A stretch of DNA of 64,000 nucleotides from Streptomyces sp. 378 (GTDB lineage: Bacteria > Actinomycetota > Actinomycetes > Streptomycetales > Streptomycetaceae): the NCBI RefSeq assembly GCF_030124145.1, contig NZ_JASKMS010000016.1, positions 62,001 through 126,000 on the forward strand, given 5' to 3'. The translations under genes and the position numbers were made by a program. The notes below the pieces were generated by a model. That model was not told the DNA's origin. It was given only the letters and a program-made list of their open reading frames with translations, and ran no database searches. Each line of letters starts with the position of its first letter. Positions within the stretch are counted from its first letter, which is position 1. Positions 9,582-17,852 of the stretch are shown one piece after another.

Positions 9582-9618
9582 GTGCATCGGGCTGTACGTT
9601 GAGTGCATCCGGGTGTAC
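9582..9618. promoter_or_regulatory. two tandem imperfect dyads upstream of the EamA gene
   Basis: GTGCATCGGGCTGTAC (9582-9597) and GTGCATCCGGGTGTAC (9603-9618) are near-identical half-palindromic 16-mers spaced exactly 21 bp apart, two helical turns, so a regulator bound to both would sit on one face of the DNA. They end about 55 bp before the EamA start codon. Confidence 0.5.
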
Positions 9619-9672
9619 GCACCGCACACGCGCAGCACCCCGGACACCGACCCCCGAGCACAGGACTGGCCC

Positions 9673-10632
9673 GTGACCACGCCGGACACCACCACCTCCC
9701 CCGCGTCCGCGACCACCGCAGCCACCGCGCCGGGCACCGGCCCGGGCCGGCTCGGCTCCCTCGGGCCCGTGGGCCTGGTGCTCGCGGGCGGCATCTCCGT
9801 GCAGTTCGGCGGCGCGCTGGCGGTGACCCTGATGCCCAGGACGGGTGCCCTGGGAGTGGTGGCGCTGCGCCTGCTGGTCGCGGCGGTCGTCCTGCTGCTG
9901 GTCTGCCGCCCCCGGCTGCGCGGCCACTCGCGCGCCGACTGGGGCACGGTCGTCGTCTTCGGCATCACCATGGCCGCCATGAACGGCCTCTTCTACCAGG
10001 CCCTCGCCCGCATCCCGCTGGGCCCCGCGGTCACCCTGGAGGTCCTCGGCCCGCTCGCCCTCTCGGTCTTCGCCTCCCGCCGCGCGATCAACCTCGTGTG
10101 GGCGGCGCTCGCCCTGGCCGGTGTCTTCCTGCTGGGCGGAGGGGGCTTCAACGGCCTCGACCCCACGGGAACGGCCTTCGCCCTGGGGGCCGGCGCCATG
10201 TGGGCGGCCTACATCGTCTTCAGCGCCCGAACGGGCCGCCGCTTCCCGCAGGCGGACGGACTGGCCCTGGCGATGGCGGTGGGGGCGGCGCTGTTCCTGC
10301 CGCTGGGCATCGCCGAGTCGGGGACGAAGCTGCTCGACCCGGTGACGCTCGGGCTCGGCGCGGCGGTCGCGCTGCTCTCCTCGGTTCTGCCCTACACCCT
10401 CGAACTCCTCGCGCTGCGCCGCCTGCCCGCCTCCACCTTCGCGATCCTGATGAGCCTCGAACCGGCCATCGCCGCGACGGCCGGTTTCCTCATCCTCCAC
10501 CAGGCCCTCAGCGCCGCCCAGGCCGCCGCGATCGCCCTCGTCGTCGCGGCGAGCATGGGCGCGGTGCGCACCCAGGTGAGCCGCGGACGCAAGAAGAAGG
10601 CGGCCCTGGAGGGCACGGCCCTGGAGGGCTGA
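9673..10632 (+). CDS. EamA/DMT-family metabolite exporter
   Basis: 319-residue membrane protein with about ten hydrophobic segments in two EamA repeats, like RhtA/YdcZ-type amino-acid or metabolite exporters. A basic C-terminal tail (RGRKKK) is cytoplasmic. The GTG at 9673 is chosen because residues from there match the family's short leader. An upstream in-frame GTG at 9577 would translate through the tandem dyads and is less likely. It is monocistronic, with a strong hairpin 65 bp past the stop. The substrate cannot be read from the sequence. Confidence 0.88.
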   Translation: MTTPDTTTSPASATTAATAPGTGPGRLGSLGPVGLVLAGGISVQFGGALAVTLMPRTGALGVVALRLLVAAVVLLLVCRPRLRGHSRADWGTVVVFGITMAAMNGLFYQALARIPLGPAVTLEVLGPLALSVFASRRAINLVWAALALAGVFLLGGGGFNGLDPTGTAFALGAGAMWAAYIVFSARTGRRFPQADGLALAMAVGAALFLPLGIAESGTKLLDPVTLGLGAAVALLSSVLPYTLELLALRRLPASTFAILMSLEPAIAATAGFLILHQALSAAQAAAIALVVAASMGAVRTQVSRGRKKKAALEGTALEG

Positions 10633-10696
10633 CCGGTCCCCCAGGGCGGGCGGCCTCCGGCGGTGGGCGTCCCCCGGACCGACCGGCCCCCACGTC

Positions 10697-10722
10697 GGCC
10701 GTCCCCGCCGAGGCGGGCGGCC
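10697..10722 (+). terminator. hairpin terminator after the EamA gene
   Basis: GGCCGTCCCCGCC and GGCGGGCGGCC pair across a 3-nt loop with one bulge, a stable G+C stem without a long T-run as is common in Streptomyces. Confidence 0.55.
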
Positions 10723-10777
10723 GTCGTTCCGTTACGGCCCGGCCGGGTTGTCAGTGCCGGGTGCGAGACTGCCCCGC

Positions 10778-11380
10778 ATGACCCCGCCTGATCCGAAAGC
10801 CGACCTCCTGCGCTATCTGCAAGATGCGCGTGACGCCCTGCTGTGGAAGCTCGACGGGCTCTCGGAGTACGACATCCGCCGCCCGCTGACACCGACCGGC
10901 ACCAACCTGCTGGGGCTGGTCAAGCACACCGCCGGCGTGGAGCTGGGCTACTTCGGCGACACCTTCGGCCGGCCGTTCTTCGACGAGAACCCACCACCCT
11001 GGTGGTACACGCGGGACGCCGATCCCCACGCCGACATGTGGGCCACGCCGGACGAGTCGCGCGAGGACATCGCGGGGCTGTACCGCAGGGCGTGGGAGCA
11101 CGCGGACGGCACCATCGGGGCGCTGCCGCTGGACGCGGTCGGTCGGGTCCCCTGGTGGCCCGAGGAGCGGCGCGAGACCACGCTGCACCACATCCTGGTG
11201 CGCGTGATCGCCGACACGAGCCGTCACGCCGGGCACGCCGACATCGTGCGCGAGCTCATCGACGGATCGGTCGGCCTGACGCCGGGCAAGGACAACCTGC
11301 CCCCGGGCGGCCGGGCCATGTGGGAGGCCCATCGGCACCGGGTGGAGGAGGCGGCGCGCGAAGCGGGCAGGGACGCCTGA
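10778..11380 (+). CDS. DinB-superfamily protein (DUF664)
   Basis: 200-residue protein of the DinB/YfiT four-helix bundle. It contains the usual LLGLVKHTAGVE segment with the first metal-ligand His (about residue 54), and later histidines in ETTLHHILVRVIADTSRHAGHADIVRELIDG (about 130-160) that complete the metal site. Actinobacterial relatives use mycothiol or bacillithiol as cofactor, but many members have no proven activity. It stands alone, 145 bp after the EamA gene. The ATG follows a weak ribosome-binding site. Confidence 0.85.
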   Translation: MTPPDPKADLLRYLQDARDALLWKLDGLSEYDIRRPLTPTGTNLLGLVKHTAGVELGYFGDTFGRPFFDENPPPWWYTRDADPHADMWATPDESREDIAGLYRRAWEHADGTIGALPLDAVGRVPWWPEERRETTLHHILVRVIADTSRHAGHADIVRELIDGSVGLTPGKDNLPPGGRAMWEAHRHRVEEAAREAGRDA

Positions 11381-11579
11381 GTCCACGGCGACGCGCCCGG
11401 CGGCCCGTAGCGACACCCGGCGCCGACGCACCGGCATCCCGCGCGCCGAGATCCCGTGGTGCGCCCGTAGCCCCACCACCGTCACCGGCAGTGGCGCTCC
11501 GATGGAACGAGCGCGCGGCCCCGAGCGCATGGATCGCGCCGCCGAAGAGCACGCTCCCGGCCGCCGCGAGTATTTCATG

Positions 11580-11591
11580 CAAGCACGCTTG
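11580..11591. promoter_or_regulatory. CAAGC-AC-GCTTG dyad upstream of the atu-like operon
   Basis: A 12-bp dyad with perfect 5-bp arms and an AT-rich flank (tattt before, attgttt after), 80 bp before the first gene of the 11671-21914 operon. It is a candidate operator for the TetR regulator encoded at the operon's end. No second copy was noticed. Confidence 0.35.
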
Positions 11592-11670
11592 ATTGTTTCC
11601 GGGGCCGCTGCCATGCTCCTCAGCACGCCGCACCACCCCGCACACCGCCGTGCCCCGAGGGGAGCGCCCC

Positions 11671-12465
11671 GTGTCCGATCAGACGTCCGTGATCGACGAT
11701 CTGCGCGAGGAGAGCGAGGAACTCGACCGCCTCGTCGCCGGGTTGCCCCCGCGGCGCTGGTCGCTCGCGACCCCCGCGCCCGGCTGGACCGTGGCCCACC
11801 AGATCGCCCACCTCGCCTGGACGGACCGCTCGGCCCTGCTCGCCGTCACGGACGCCGACGGCTTCCACGCGCTGGTCGAGAAGGCCCTCGCCGCGCCGGG
11901 CTCGTTCGTCGACGAGGGGGCCGGGGAGGGCGCCGCGCTCCCGCCCGCCGAACTGCTCGCGCGGTGGCGCGAGGGCCGTGCGGCACTGGAGACGGCGCTC
12001 CGGGCGTCCCCGCCCAAGGCGCGCTTCCCCTGGTACGGCCCGCCCATGTCGGCCGCCTCCATGGCGACGGCCCGCCTGATGGAGACCTGGGCCCATGGGC
12101 AGGACGTGGCCGACGCCCTGGGTGCGGTGCGCCCGCCCACGGACCGGCTGCGGCATGTCGCCTGGCTCGGGGTGCGGACCCGGGACTTCGCCTACGGCGT
12201 GCACGGACTGACCCCGCCGGCGGGCCCCTTCCGCGTCGAACTCCGCGCCCCCTCCGGCGACCTGTGGACGTACGGCCCCGAGGACGCCCCGCAGCGCGTC
12301 ACCGGACCCGCCCTCGACTTCTGTCTCCTGGTCACCCAGCGTGCCCACCGCACCGACCTCGCCCTGCGGGCCGAGGGCCCCGACGCCGACCGCTGGCTGG
12401 ACATCGCGCAGGCCTTCGCCGGACCACCGGGAAGCGGACGCCCACCGAAGGAGCCGGGCGCGTGA
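11671..12465 (+). CDS. TIGR03084-type MDMPI/DinB-like protein, first gene of atu-like operon
   Basis: 264-residue protein with an N-terminal maleylpyruvate-isomerase-like (MDMPI) four-helix domain (GWTVAHQIAHLAWTDR, about residues 36-51, supplies the first ligand His) and a small C-terminal wHTH-like/SCP2-like domain. Such proteins are metal- and mycothiol-linked and are typically found beside AtuA genes in actinobacteria. The GTG at 11671 has GGGGAG 6 nt upstream. It runs directly into the 36-bp repeat array separating it from atuA. Its role in the pathway is unknown; isomerisation or detoxification of an intermediate is inference. Confidence 0.85.
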   Translation: MSDQTSVIDDLREESEELDRLVAGLPPRRWSLATPAPGWTVAHQIAHLAWTDRSALLAVTDADGFHALVEKALAAPGSFVDEGAGEGAALPPAELLARWREGRAALETALRASPPKARFPWYGPPMSAASMATARLMETWAHGQDVADALGAVRPPTDRLRHVAWLGVRTRDFAYGVHGLTPPAGPFRVELRAPSGDLWTYGPEDAPQRVTGPALDFCLLVTQRAHRTDLALRAEGPDADRWLDIAQAFAGPPGSGRPPKEPGA

Positions 12466-12675
12466 CGCCCGTGCCCGGCGGCGAGGGGGCCCGGCGGGTC
12501 ACGCCCGTGCCCGGCGGCGAGGGGGCCCGGTGTGTGATGTCCGTGCCCGGCGGTGACGGGATCCGGCGTGTGATGTCCGTGCCCGGCGGTGACGGGATCC
12601 GGCGTGTGATGTCCGTGCCCGGCGGCGAGGGGGCCCGGCGTGTGATGCCCGTGCCCGGCGGTGAGGGGGCGGCCT
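12466..12675 (+). repeat. 36-bp tandem repeat array between two operon genes
   Basis: Six copies (the last partial) of a 36-bp unit begin at 12471, 12507, 12543, 12579, 12615 and 12651, each with GTGCCCGGCGG. In one frame every unit encodes the 12-mer VPGGEGARRVMP or a variant, and that frame's stop overlaps the GTG start of the next gene (GTGA at 12677). Each unit carries a purine-rich GAGGGGG or GTGACGGGA segment resembling a ribosome-binding site. No spacers vary between units, so this is not a CRISPR array. Confidence 0.95.
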
Positions 12676-12676
12676 C

Positions 12677-14347
12677 GTGACGACCCTGCGCATCGGCAAC
12701 GCCTCCGGCTTCTACGGCGACCGCTTCGACGCGCTGCGGGAGATGCTCACCGGGGGCGAACTCGACGTCCTCACCGGCGACTACCTCGCCGAGCTGACCA
12801 TGCTCATCCTCGGCCGGGACCGCCTCAAGGACCCCGCCGCCGGATACGCCCGCACGTTCCTGCGGCAGTTGGAGGACTGCCTCGGTCTCGCGCACGCACG
12901 GGGCGTCCGGATCGTCACCAACGCCGGCGGACTCAACCCGGCCGGACTCGCCGACGCCGTACGGGCGTTGGCGGACCGGCTCGGCATCCCCGTGCGCGTC
13001 GCCCATGTCGAGGGCGACGACCTCACCGCCGCGCACCCGGGGAGCCTCGCCGCCCACGCCTACCTCGGCGGCTTCGGCATCGCGGCCTGTCTGCGCGAGG
13101 GCGCCGACATCGTGGTCACCGGGCGCGTGACGGACGCGGCCCTGGTCACCGGGCCCGCCGCCGCCCACTTCGGCTGGACACCGGCGGAGTACGACCGGCT
13201 CGCGGGGGCCGTCGTCGCGGGGCACGTCCTGGAGTGCGGGACGCAGGCCACCGGCGGCAACTACGCCTTCTTCCGGGACGGCGACGTCCGCCGCCCCGGG
13301 TTTCCGCTCGCCGAACTGCACGTGGACGGCGGCTGCGTCATCACCAAGCACCCCGGCACCGGCGGCTTCGTCGACGTCGGCACGGTCACCGCACAACTGC
13401 TGTACGAGACGGCCGGTGCCCGGTACGCGGGGCCGGACGTCACCGCCCGGCTGGACACCGTACGGCTGAGCCGGGACGGAACGGACCGGGTGCGGATCGA
13501 GGGCGTGCGCGGGGAGGCACCGCCGCCCACCCTCAAGGTCGGGCTCAACAAGCTCGGCGGCTTCCGCAACGAGGTCGTCTTCGTGCTCACCGGCCTCGAC
13601 GTGGAGGCCAAGGCCGCCCTGGTGCGGGACCAGATGGAACCGGCCCTCGGCAAGGCCGCCGACGTGCGCTGGGAGCTGGCCCGCACCGACCGCTCCGACG
13701 CCCCGAGCCAGGAGACGGCGAGCGCGCTGCTGCGGCTCGTCGTGCGGGACCCCGACCAGGGCACCGTGGGGCGGGCGCTGAGCGGGGCGGCCGTGGAGCT
13801 GGCGCTGGCCAGCTACCCGGGCTTCCATGTGCTGGCCCCACCCGGAAAGGGCTCGCCCTACGGGGTCTTCGAGGCGGTGTACGCCCCCCGGGAGGCCGTC
13901 GGTCATGTGGCGGTCCTCCACGACGGGCGCCGGATCGCCGTGCCACCGGCCCACGACACGGCCGTCCTCGACGACGTGCCCGAGCCGCCCCTGCCTCAGC
14001 CGCCGACGCCCGGGCCCACCCGGCGCGCTCCCCTCGGCCTGGTCGCGGGCGCCCGCAGTGGGGACAAGGGCGGCAACGCCAACGTCGGCGTGTGGGTGCG
14101 CACGGACGATGCCTGGCGGTGGCTCGCGCACGAGCTGACCGTCGACCGGTTCCGGGAGCTGATCCCCGAGAGCCGCGAACTGACCGTCGTACGCCACGCG
14201 CTGTCGAACCTGCGCGCCCTCAACTTCGTCGTCGAGGGCATCCTCGGCGCCGGCGTCGCCGCCCAGCACCGCTTCGACCCGCAGGCCAAGGCCCTCGGGG
14301 AATGGCTGCGCTCCCGCCACCTGGAGATACCGGAGGCCCTGCTGTGA
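12677..14347 (+). CDS. atuA: acyclic terpene utilisation AtuA-family protein
   Basis: 556-residue protein of the DUF1446/AtuA family with a Gly/Asp-rich N-terminal Rossmann-like part (RIGNASGFYGDR at the start, TNAGGLNP near 80) and a C-terminal segment (ARSGDKGGNANVGVW near 460) shared by all AtuA proteins. In Pseudomonas, atuA belongs to the citronellol/geraniol pathway, but its biochemical step is unproven. The GTG start follows the 36-bp repeats, and the gene overlaps the carboxylase beta gene by 4 bp (GTGA), so the two are translationally coupled. Confidence 0.88.
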   Translation: MTTLRIGNASGFYGDRFDALREMLTGGELDVLTGDYLAELTMLILGRDRLKDPAAGYARTFLRQLEDCLGLAHARGVRIVTNAGGLNPAGLADAVRALADRLGIPVRVAHVEGDDLTAAHPGSLAAHAYLGGFGIAACLREGADIVVTGRVTDAALVTGPAAAHFGWTPAEYDRLAGAVVAGHVLECGTQATGGNYAFFRDGDVRRPGFPLAELHVDGGCVITKHPGTGGFVDVGTVTAQLLYETAGARYAGPDVTARLDTVRLSRDGTDRVRIEGVRGEAPPPTLKVGLNKLGGFRNEVVFVLTGLDVEAKAALVRDQMEPALGKAADVRWELARTDRSDAPSQETASALLRLVVRDPDQGTVGRALSGAAVELALASYPGFHVLAPPGKGSPYGVFEAVYAPREAVGHVAVLHDGRRIAVPPAHDTAVLDDVPEPPLPQPPTPGPTRRAPLGLVAGARSGDKGGNANVGVWVRTDDAWRWLAHELTVDRFRELIPESRELTVVRHALSNLRALNFVVEGILGAGVAAQHRFDPQAKALGEWLRSRHLEIPEALL

Positions 14348-15942
14348 CCGTCCTGACCTCCGCGCTCGACCCCGCCGGCCCCGAACACCGGGCCAACCGC
14401 GAGGCGATGCTGGACAAGCTCGCCGCACTCGACACCGAACACGCCAAGGCCGTCGCGGGCGGGGGCGAGAAGTACGTCGCCCGGCACCGGGGGCGCGGCA
14501 AGCTCCTCGCCCGCGAGCGCGTCGAGCTGCTCCTCGACCCCGACACGCCGTTTTTGGAACTGTCGCCGCTGGCCGCCTGGGGCAGCGACCACACCGTCGG
14601 CGCGTCCCTCGTCACCGGCATCGGTGTCGTCGAGGGCGTGGAGTGCCTGATCACCGCCAACGACCCGACCGTGCGCGGGGGAGCGAGCAACCCCTGGTCG
14701 CTGAAGAAGGCCCTGCGCGCCAACGACATCGCGCTGGCCAACCGGCTGCCCTGCATCAGCCTGGTGGAGTCCGGCGGCGCCGATCTGCCGTCCCAGAAGG
14801 AGATCTTCATCCCCGGTGGCGCCATCTTCCGGGACCTCACCCGGCTGTCCGCCGCCGGGATCCCGACCGTCGCGGTCGTCTTCGGCAACTCCACCGCGGG
14901 CGGCGCCTACATCCCCGGCATGTCCGACCACGTGATCATGGTCAAGGAGCGGGCGAAGGTGTTCCTCGGCGGTCCGCCGCTGGTGAGGATGGCGACCGGG
15001 GAGGAGAGCGACGACGAGTCCCTGGGCGGCGCCGGGATGCACGCGCGGGTGTCGGGCCTCGCCGACTACTTCGCCGTCGACGAGCCGGACGCGCTGCGGC
15101 AGGCCCGGCGCGTGGTCGCCCGCCTCAACCACCGCAAGGCGTACGAGGATCCAGGGCCCGCCGAGCCGCCCGCGTACGACGCGGAGGAGCTGCTGGGCGT
15201 CGTCCCCGGCGACCTGAAGACCCCCTTCGACCCGCGCGAGGTCATCGCCCGGATCGTCGACGCCTCCGACTTCGACGAGTTCAAACCGCTGTACGGGACG
15301 AGCCTGACCACCGGCTGGGCCGCCCTGCACGGCTATCCGGTCGGCATCCTCGCCAACGCCCGGGGGGTGCTGTTCAGCGCGGAGTCGCAGAAGGCCGCCC
15401 AGTTCATCCAGCTCGCAAACCAGCGCGACATCCCGCTGCTGTTCCTGCACAACACCACCGGCTACATGGTCGGCAAGGAGTACGAGCAGGGCGGCATCAT
15501 CAAACACGGCGCGATGATGATCAACGCGGTGAGCAACAGCCGCGTCCCCCACCTCTCGGTCCTCCTGGGCGCCTCCTACGGCGCCGGGCACTACGGCATG
15601 TGCGGCAGGGCCTACGACCCGCGCTTCCTGTTCGCCTGGCCCAGCGCCAAGTCCGCCGTCATGGGCCCGCAGCAGCTCGCCGGCGTGCTGTCGATCGTCG
15701 CCCGCCAGTCCGCCGCCGCCAAGGGGCAGCCCTACGACGACGAGGCGGACGCCGCGCTGCGCGCCATGGTGGAGCAGCAGATCGAGTCCGAGTCGCTGCC
15801 GATGTTCCTGTCCGGGCGGCTCTACGACGACGGTGTCATCGACCCGCGTGACACCCGCACCGTCCTCGGCCTGTGCCTGTCCGCGATCCACACCGCCCCC
15901 TTCGAGGGCGCGCGCGGTGGCTTCGGCGTCTTCCGGATGTGA
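14344..15942 (+). CDS. acyl-CoA carboxylase beta subunit (carboxyltransferase)
   Basis: 532-residue carboxyltransferase with N- and C-domains. It contains the acyl-CoA oxyanion loop GGAYIPGMSDH (about 183-193) and the carboxybiotin loop with SYGAGHYGMCGRAYDPRF (about 413-430). Length and motifs fit 3-methylcrotonyl-CoA or geranyl-CoA carboxylase beta rather than acetyl/propionyl types. It pairs with the biotin subunit 8 bp downstream to carboxylate the gamma-carbon of a beta-methyl enoyl-CoA. The AtuA neighbour favours a terpenoid or leucine-type substrate; the sequence alone does not separate these. Confidence 0.9.
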   Translation: MTVLTSALDPAGPEHRANREAMLDKLAALDTEHAKAVAGGGEKYVARHRGRGKLLARERVELLLDPDTPFLELSPLAAWGSDHTVGASLVTGIGVVEGVECLITANDPTVRGGASNPWSLKKALRANDIALANRLPCISLVESGGADLPSQKEIFIPGGAIFRDLTRLSAAGIPTVAVVFGNSTAGGAYIPGMSDHVIMVKERAKVFLGGPPLVRMATGEESDDESLGGAGMHARVSGLADYFAVDEPDALRQARRVVARLNHRKAYEDPGPAEPPAYDAEELLGVVPGDLKTPFDPREVIARIVDASDFDEFKPLYGTSLTTGWAALHGYPVGILANARGVLFSAESQKAAQFIQLANQRDIPLLFLHNTTGYMVGKEYEQGGIIKHGAMMINAVSNSRVPHLSVLLGASYGAGHYGMCGRAYDPRFLFAWPSAKSAVMGPQQLAGVLSIVARQSAAAKGQPYDDEADAALRAMVEQQIESESLPMFLSGRLYDDGVIDPRDTRTVLGLCLSAIHTAPFEGARGGFGVFRM

Positions 15943-15950
15943 GGGACCAG

Positions 15951-17795
15951 ATGATTTCCACCCTGCTGGTGGCCAACCGGGGCGAGATCGCCTGCCGTGT
16001 CTTCCGCACCTGCCGTGAGCTGGGCATCCGGACCGTCGCCGTGCACTCGGACGCCGACGCCAACGCCCTCCACGCACGCGTGGCCGACGCGAGCGTACGA
16101 CTGCCGGGGGAGGCGCCCGCCGACACCTATCTGCGCGGCGACCTGATCGTGAAGGCCGCCGTCGCGGCCGGCGCGGACGCCGTGCACCCCGGCTACGGCT
16201 TCCTCTCCGAGAACGCCGACTTCGCGCGTGCCGTCCTGGACGCGGGCCTGGTCTGGATCGGGCCGCCGCCGGAGGTCATCGAGGCCATGGCCTCCAAGAC
16301 CCGCGCGAAGGAGCTGATGGGGCTCGCGCCCCTGGGCGAGGTCACGGAAAGCGACCTGCCGGTCCTGGTGAAGGCGGCCGCGGGCGGCGGGGGACGCGGC
16401 ATGCGGATCGTGCGCCGCCTGGACGAACTCGACGCCGCCCTGCAGGCCGCCCGCGCCGAGGCCACGAGCGCCTTCGGCGACGGCGAGGTCTTCGTCGAGC
16501 CCTATGTGGAGCACGGCCGGCACGTCGAGGTGCAGGTGCTCGCGGACACGCACGGCACGGTGTGGGCGCTGGGCACCCGCGACTGCTCCCTCCAGCGCCG
16601 CCACCAGAAGGTCGTCGAGGAGGCACCGGCACCCGGCCTCCCGGACCGGCTCGAGGAGGAGCTGCGCACGCTGGCCGTACGCGCCGCGCGTGCCGTCCAC
16701 TACGTCGGCGCGGGCACCGTCGAGTTCCTGGTCGCCGACGACACCGCGCACTTCCTGGAGATGAACACCCGCCTCCAGGTCGAACACCCCGTGACGGAAG
16801 CCGTCTTCGGCGTCGACCTGGTCGCCCTGCAACTGAGCGTCGCCGAGGGGCAGCCCCTCGACGGCGAACCCCCACGCGCGCGTGGCCACGCGATCGAGGC
16901 CCGCCTCTACGCCGAGGACCCGGCCCGCGACTGGGCCCCGCAGACCGGCACCCTGCACCGGTTCGCCGTCCCCGAGGGCGTGCGCCTGGACAGCGGCTAC
17001 GGCGACGGCGACGAGATCGGCGTCCACTACGACCCGATGCTCGCCAAGCTGATCGCCCACGCCCCCACCCGCGCGGGTGCACTGCGCAAGCTCGCAGGCG
17101 CCCTTGAACGCGCCACGATCCACGGCCCGGTCACCAACCGCGACCTCCTCGTCCGCTCCCTGCGCCACGAGGAGTTCACGACGGCCCGGATGAACACCGG
17201 CTTCTACGACCGCCAGCTGCCCACCCTGACCGTGCCCGCCCCCGACCCGTACGCGCCCCTGGCCGTGGCCCTGGCCGACGCCCACCGCACGGGCTCCCGC
17301 TTCGGCGGCTGGCGCAACGTGATGTCCCAGCCGCAGATCAAGCGCTACGCCATGGCGGGCGAGGAGCACGAGGCCCGGTACCGCCACACCAGGACGGGCC
17401 TGGAGGCGGACGGCGTACGCGTCGTACAGGCGGGCGCGGACCTCGTCGTACTGGAAGTGGACGGCGTTCAGCGCAGGTTCGAGGTGGCCCGGTACGGCGA
17501 CGACGTCTACGTCAACGACACGGCCCTGAAACCCCTGCCCCGCTTCCCCGACCCCACGGCCCAGCTCGCCCCGGGTTCCCTGCTCGCCCCCATGCCCGGC
17601 ACGGTCGTCCGCGTCGCGGACGGACTGGCCGTAGGAGCCGCCGTACAGGCCGGAGACCCCCTCCTCTGGCTGGAGGCGATGAAGATGGAACACAAGATCA
17701 CAGCACCGGTCACAGGAACGCTGACGGCCTTGCAGGCGGTACGCGGACAACAGGTGACGGTCGGCGCTCTGCTGGCGGTCGTGGATCCGGCCTGA
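15951..17795 (+). CDS. acyl-CoA carboxylase alpha subunit (biotin carboxylase + BCCP)
   Basis: 614-residue protein with a biotin-carboxylase ATP-grasp domain (AAAGGGGRGM glycine loop near 144, HQKVVEEAP near 220, EMNTRLQVEHPVTE near 270), a linker domain and a C-terminal biotinyl domain with EAMKMEH near 573, whose Lys is biotinylated. It loads CO2 for the upstream carboxyltransferase. Between LMGLAP and PVLVKA the protein is roughly 18 residues shorter than E. coli AccC in the lid region; homologues may share this. GAGGGA lies before the ATG. Confidence 0.92.
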   Translation: MISTLLVANRGEIACRVFRTCRELGIRTVAVHSDADANALHARVADASVRLPGEAPADTYLRGDLIVKAAVAAGADAVHPGYGFLSENADFARAVLDAGLVWIGPPPEVIEAMASKTRAKELMGLAPLGEVTESDLPVLVKAAAGGGGRGMRIVRRLDELDAALQAARAEATSAFGDGEVFVEPYVEHGRHVEVQVLADTHGTVWALGTRDCSLQRRHQKVVEEAPAPGLPDRLEEELRTLAVRAARAVHYVGAGTVEFLVADDTAHFLEMNTRLQVEHPVTEAVFGVDLVALQLSVAEGQPLDGEPPRARGHAIEARLYAEDPARDWAPQTGTLHRFAVPEGVRLDSGYGDGDEIGVHYDPMLAKLIAHAPTRAGALRKLAGALERATIHGPVTNRDLLVRSLRHEEFTTARMNTGFYDRQLPTLTVPAPDPYAPLAVALADAHRTGSRFGGWRNVMSQPQIKRYAMAGEEHEARYRHTRTGLEADGVRVVQAGADLVVLEVDGVQRRFEVARYGDDVYVNDTALKPLPRFPDPTAQLAPGSLLAPMPGTVVRVADGLAVGAAVQAGDPLLWLEAMKMEHKITAPVTGTLTALQAVRGQQVTVGALLAVVDPA

Positions 17796-17840
17796 GGGGC
17801 GCGGGGAACTGCGCGAGCAACCACACACGACCCGCACCCG
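17795..17840 (+). repeat. Streptomyces dispersed intergenic repeat, copy 1
   Basis: AGGGGCGCGGGGAACTGCGC followed by gagcaaccac and an ACCCGCACCC end. The same core recurs at 33652, 41358 and 53050 in this window, always beside gene ends. Confidence 0.7.
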
Positions 17841-17852
17841 GGAAGGATCCCC

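Noticed and set aside
12466..12675. 36-bp repeats as a CRISPR array
   Set aside because: Units are directly adjacent without unique spacers and no cas genes are nearby.
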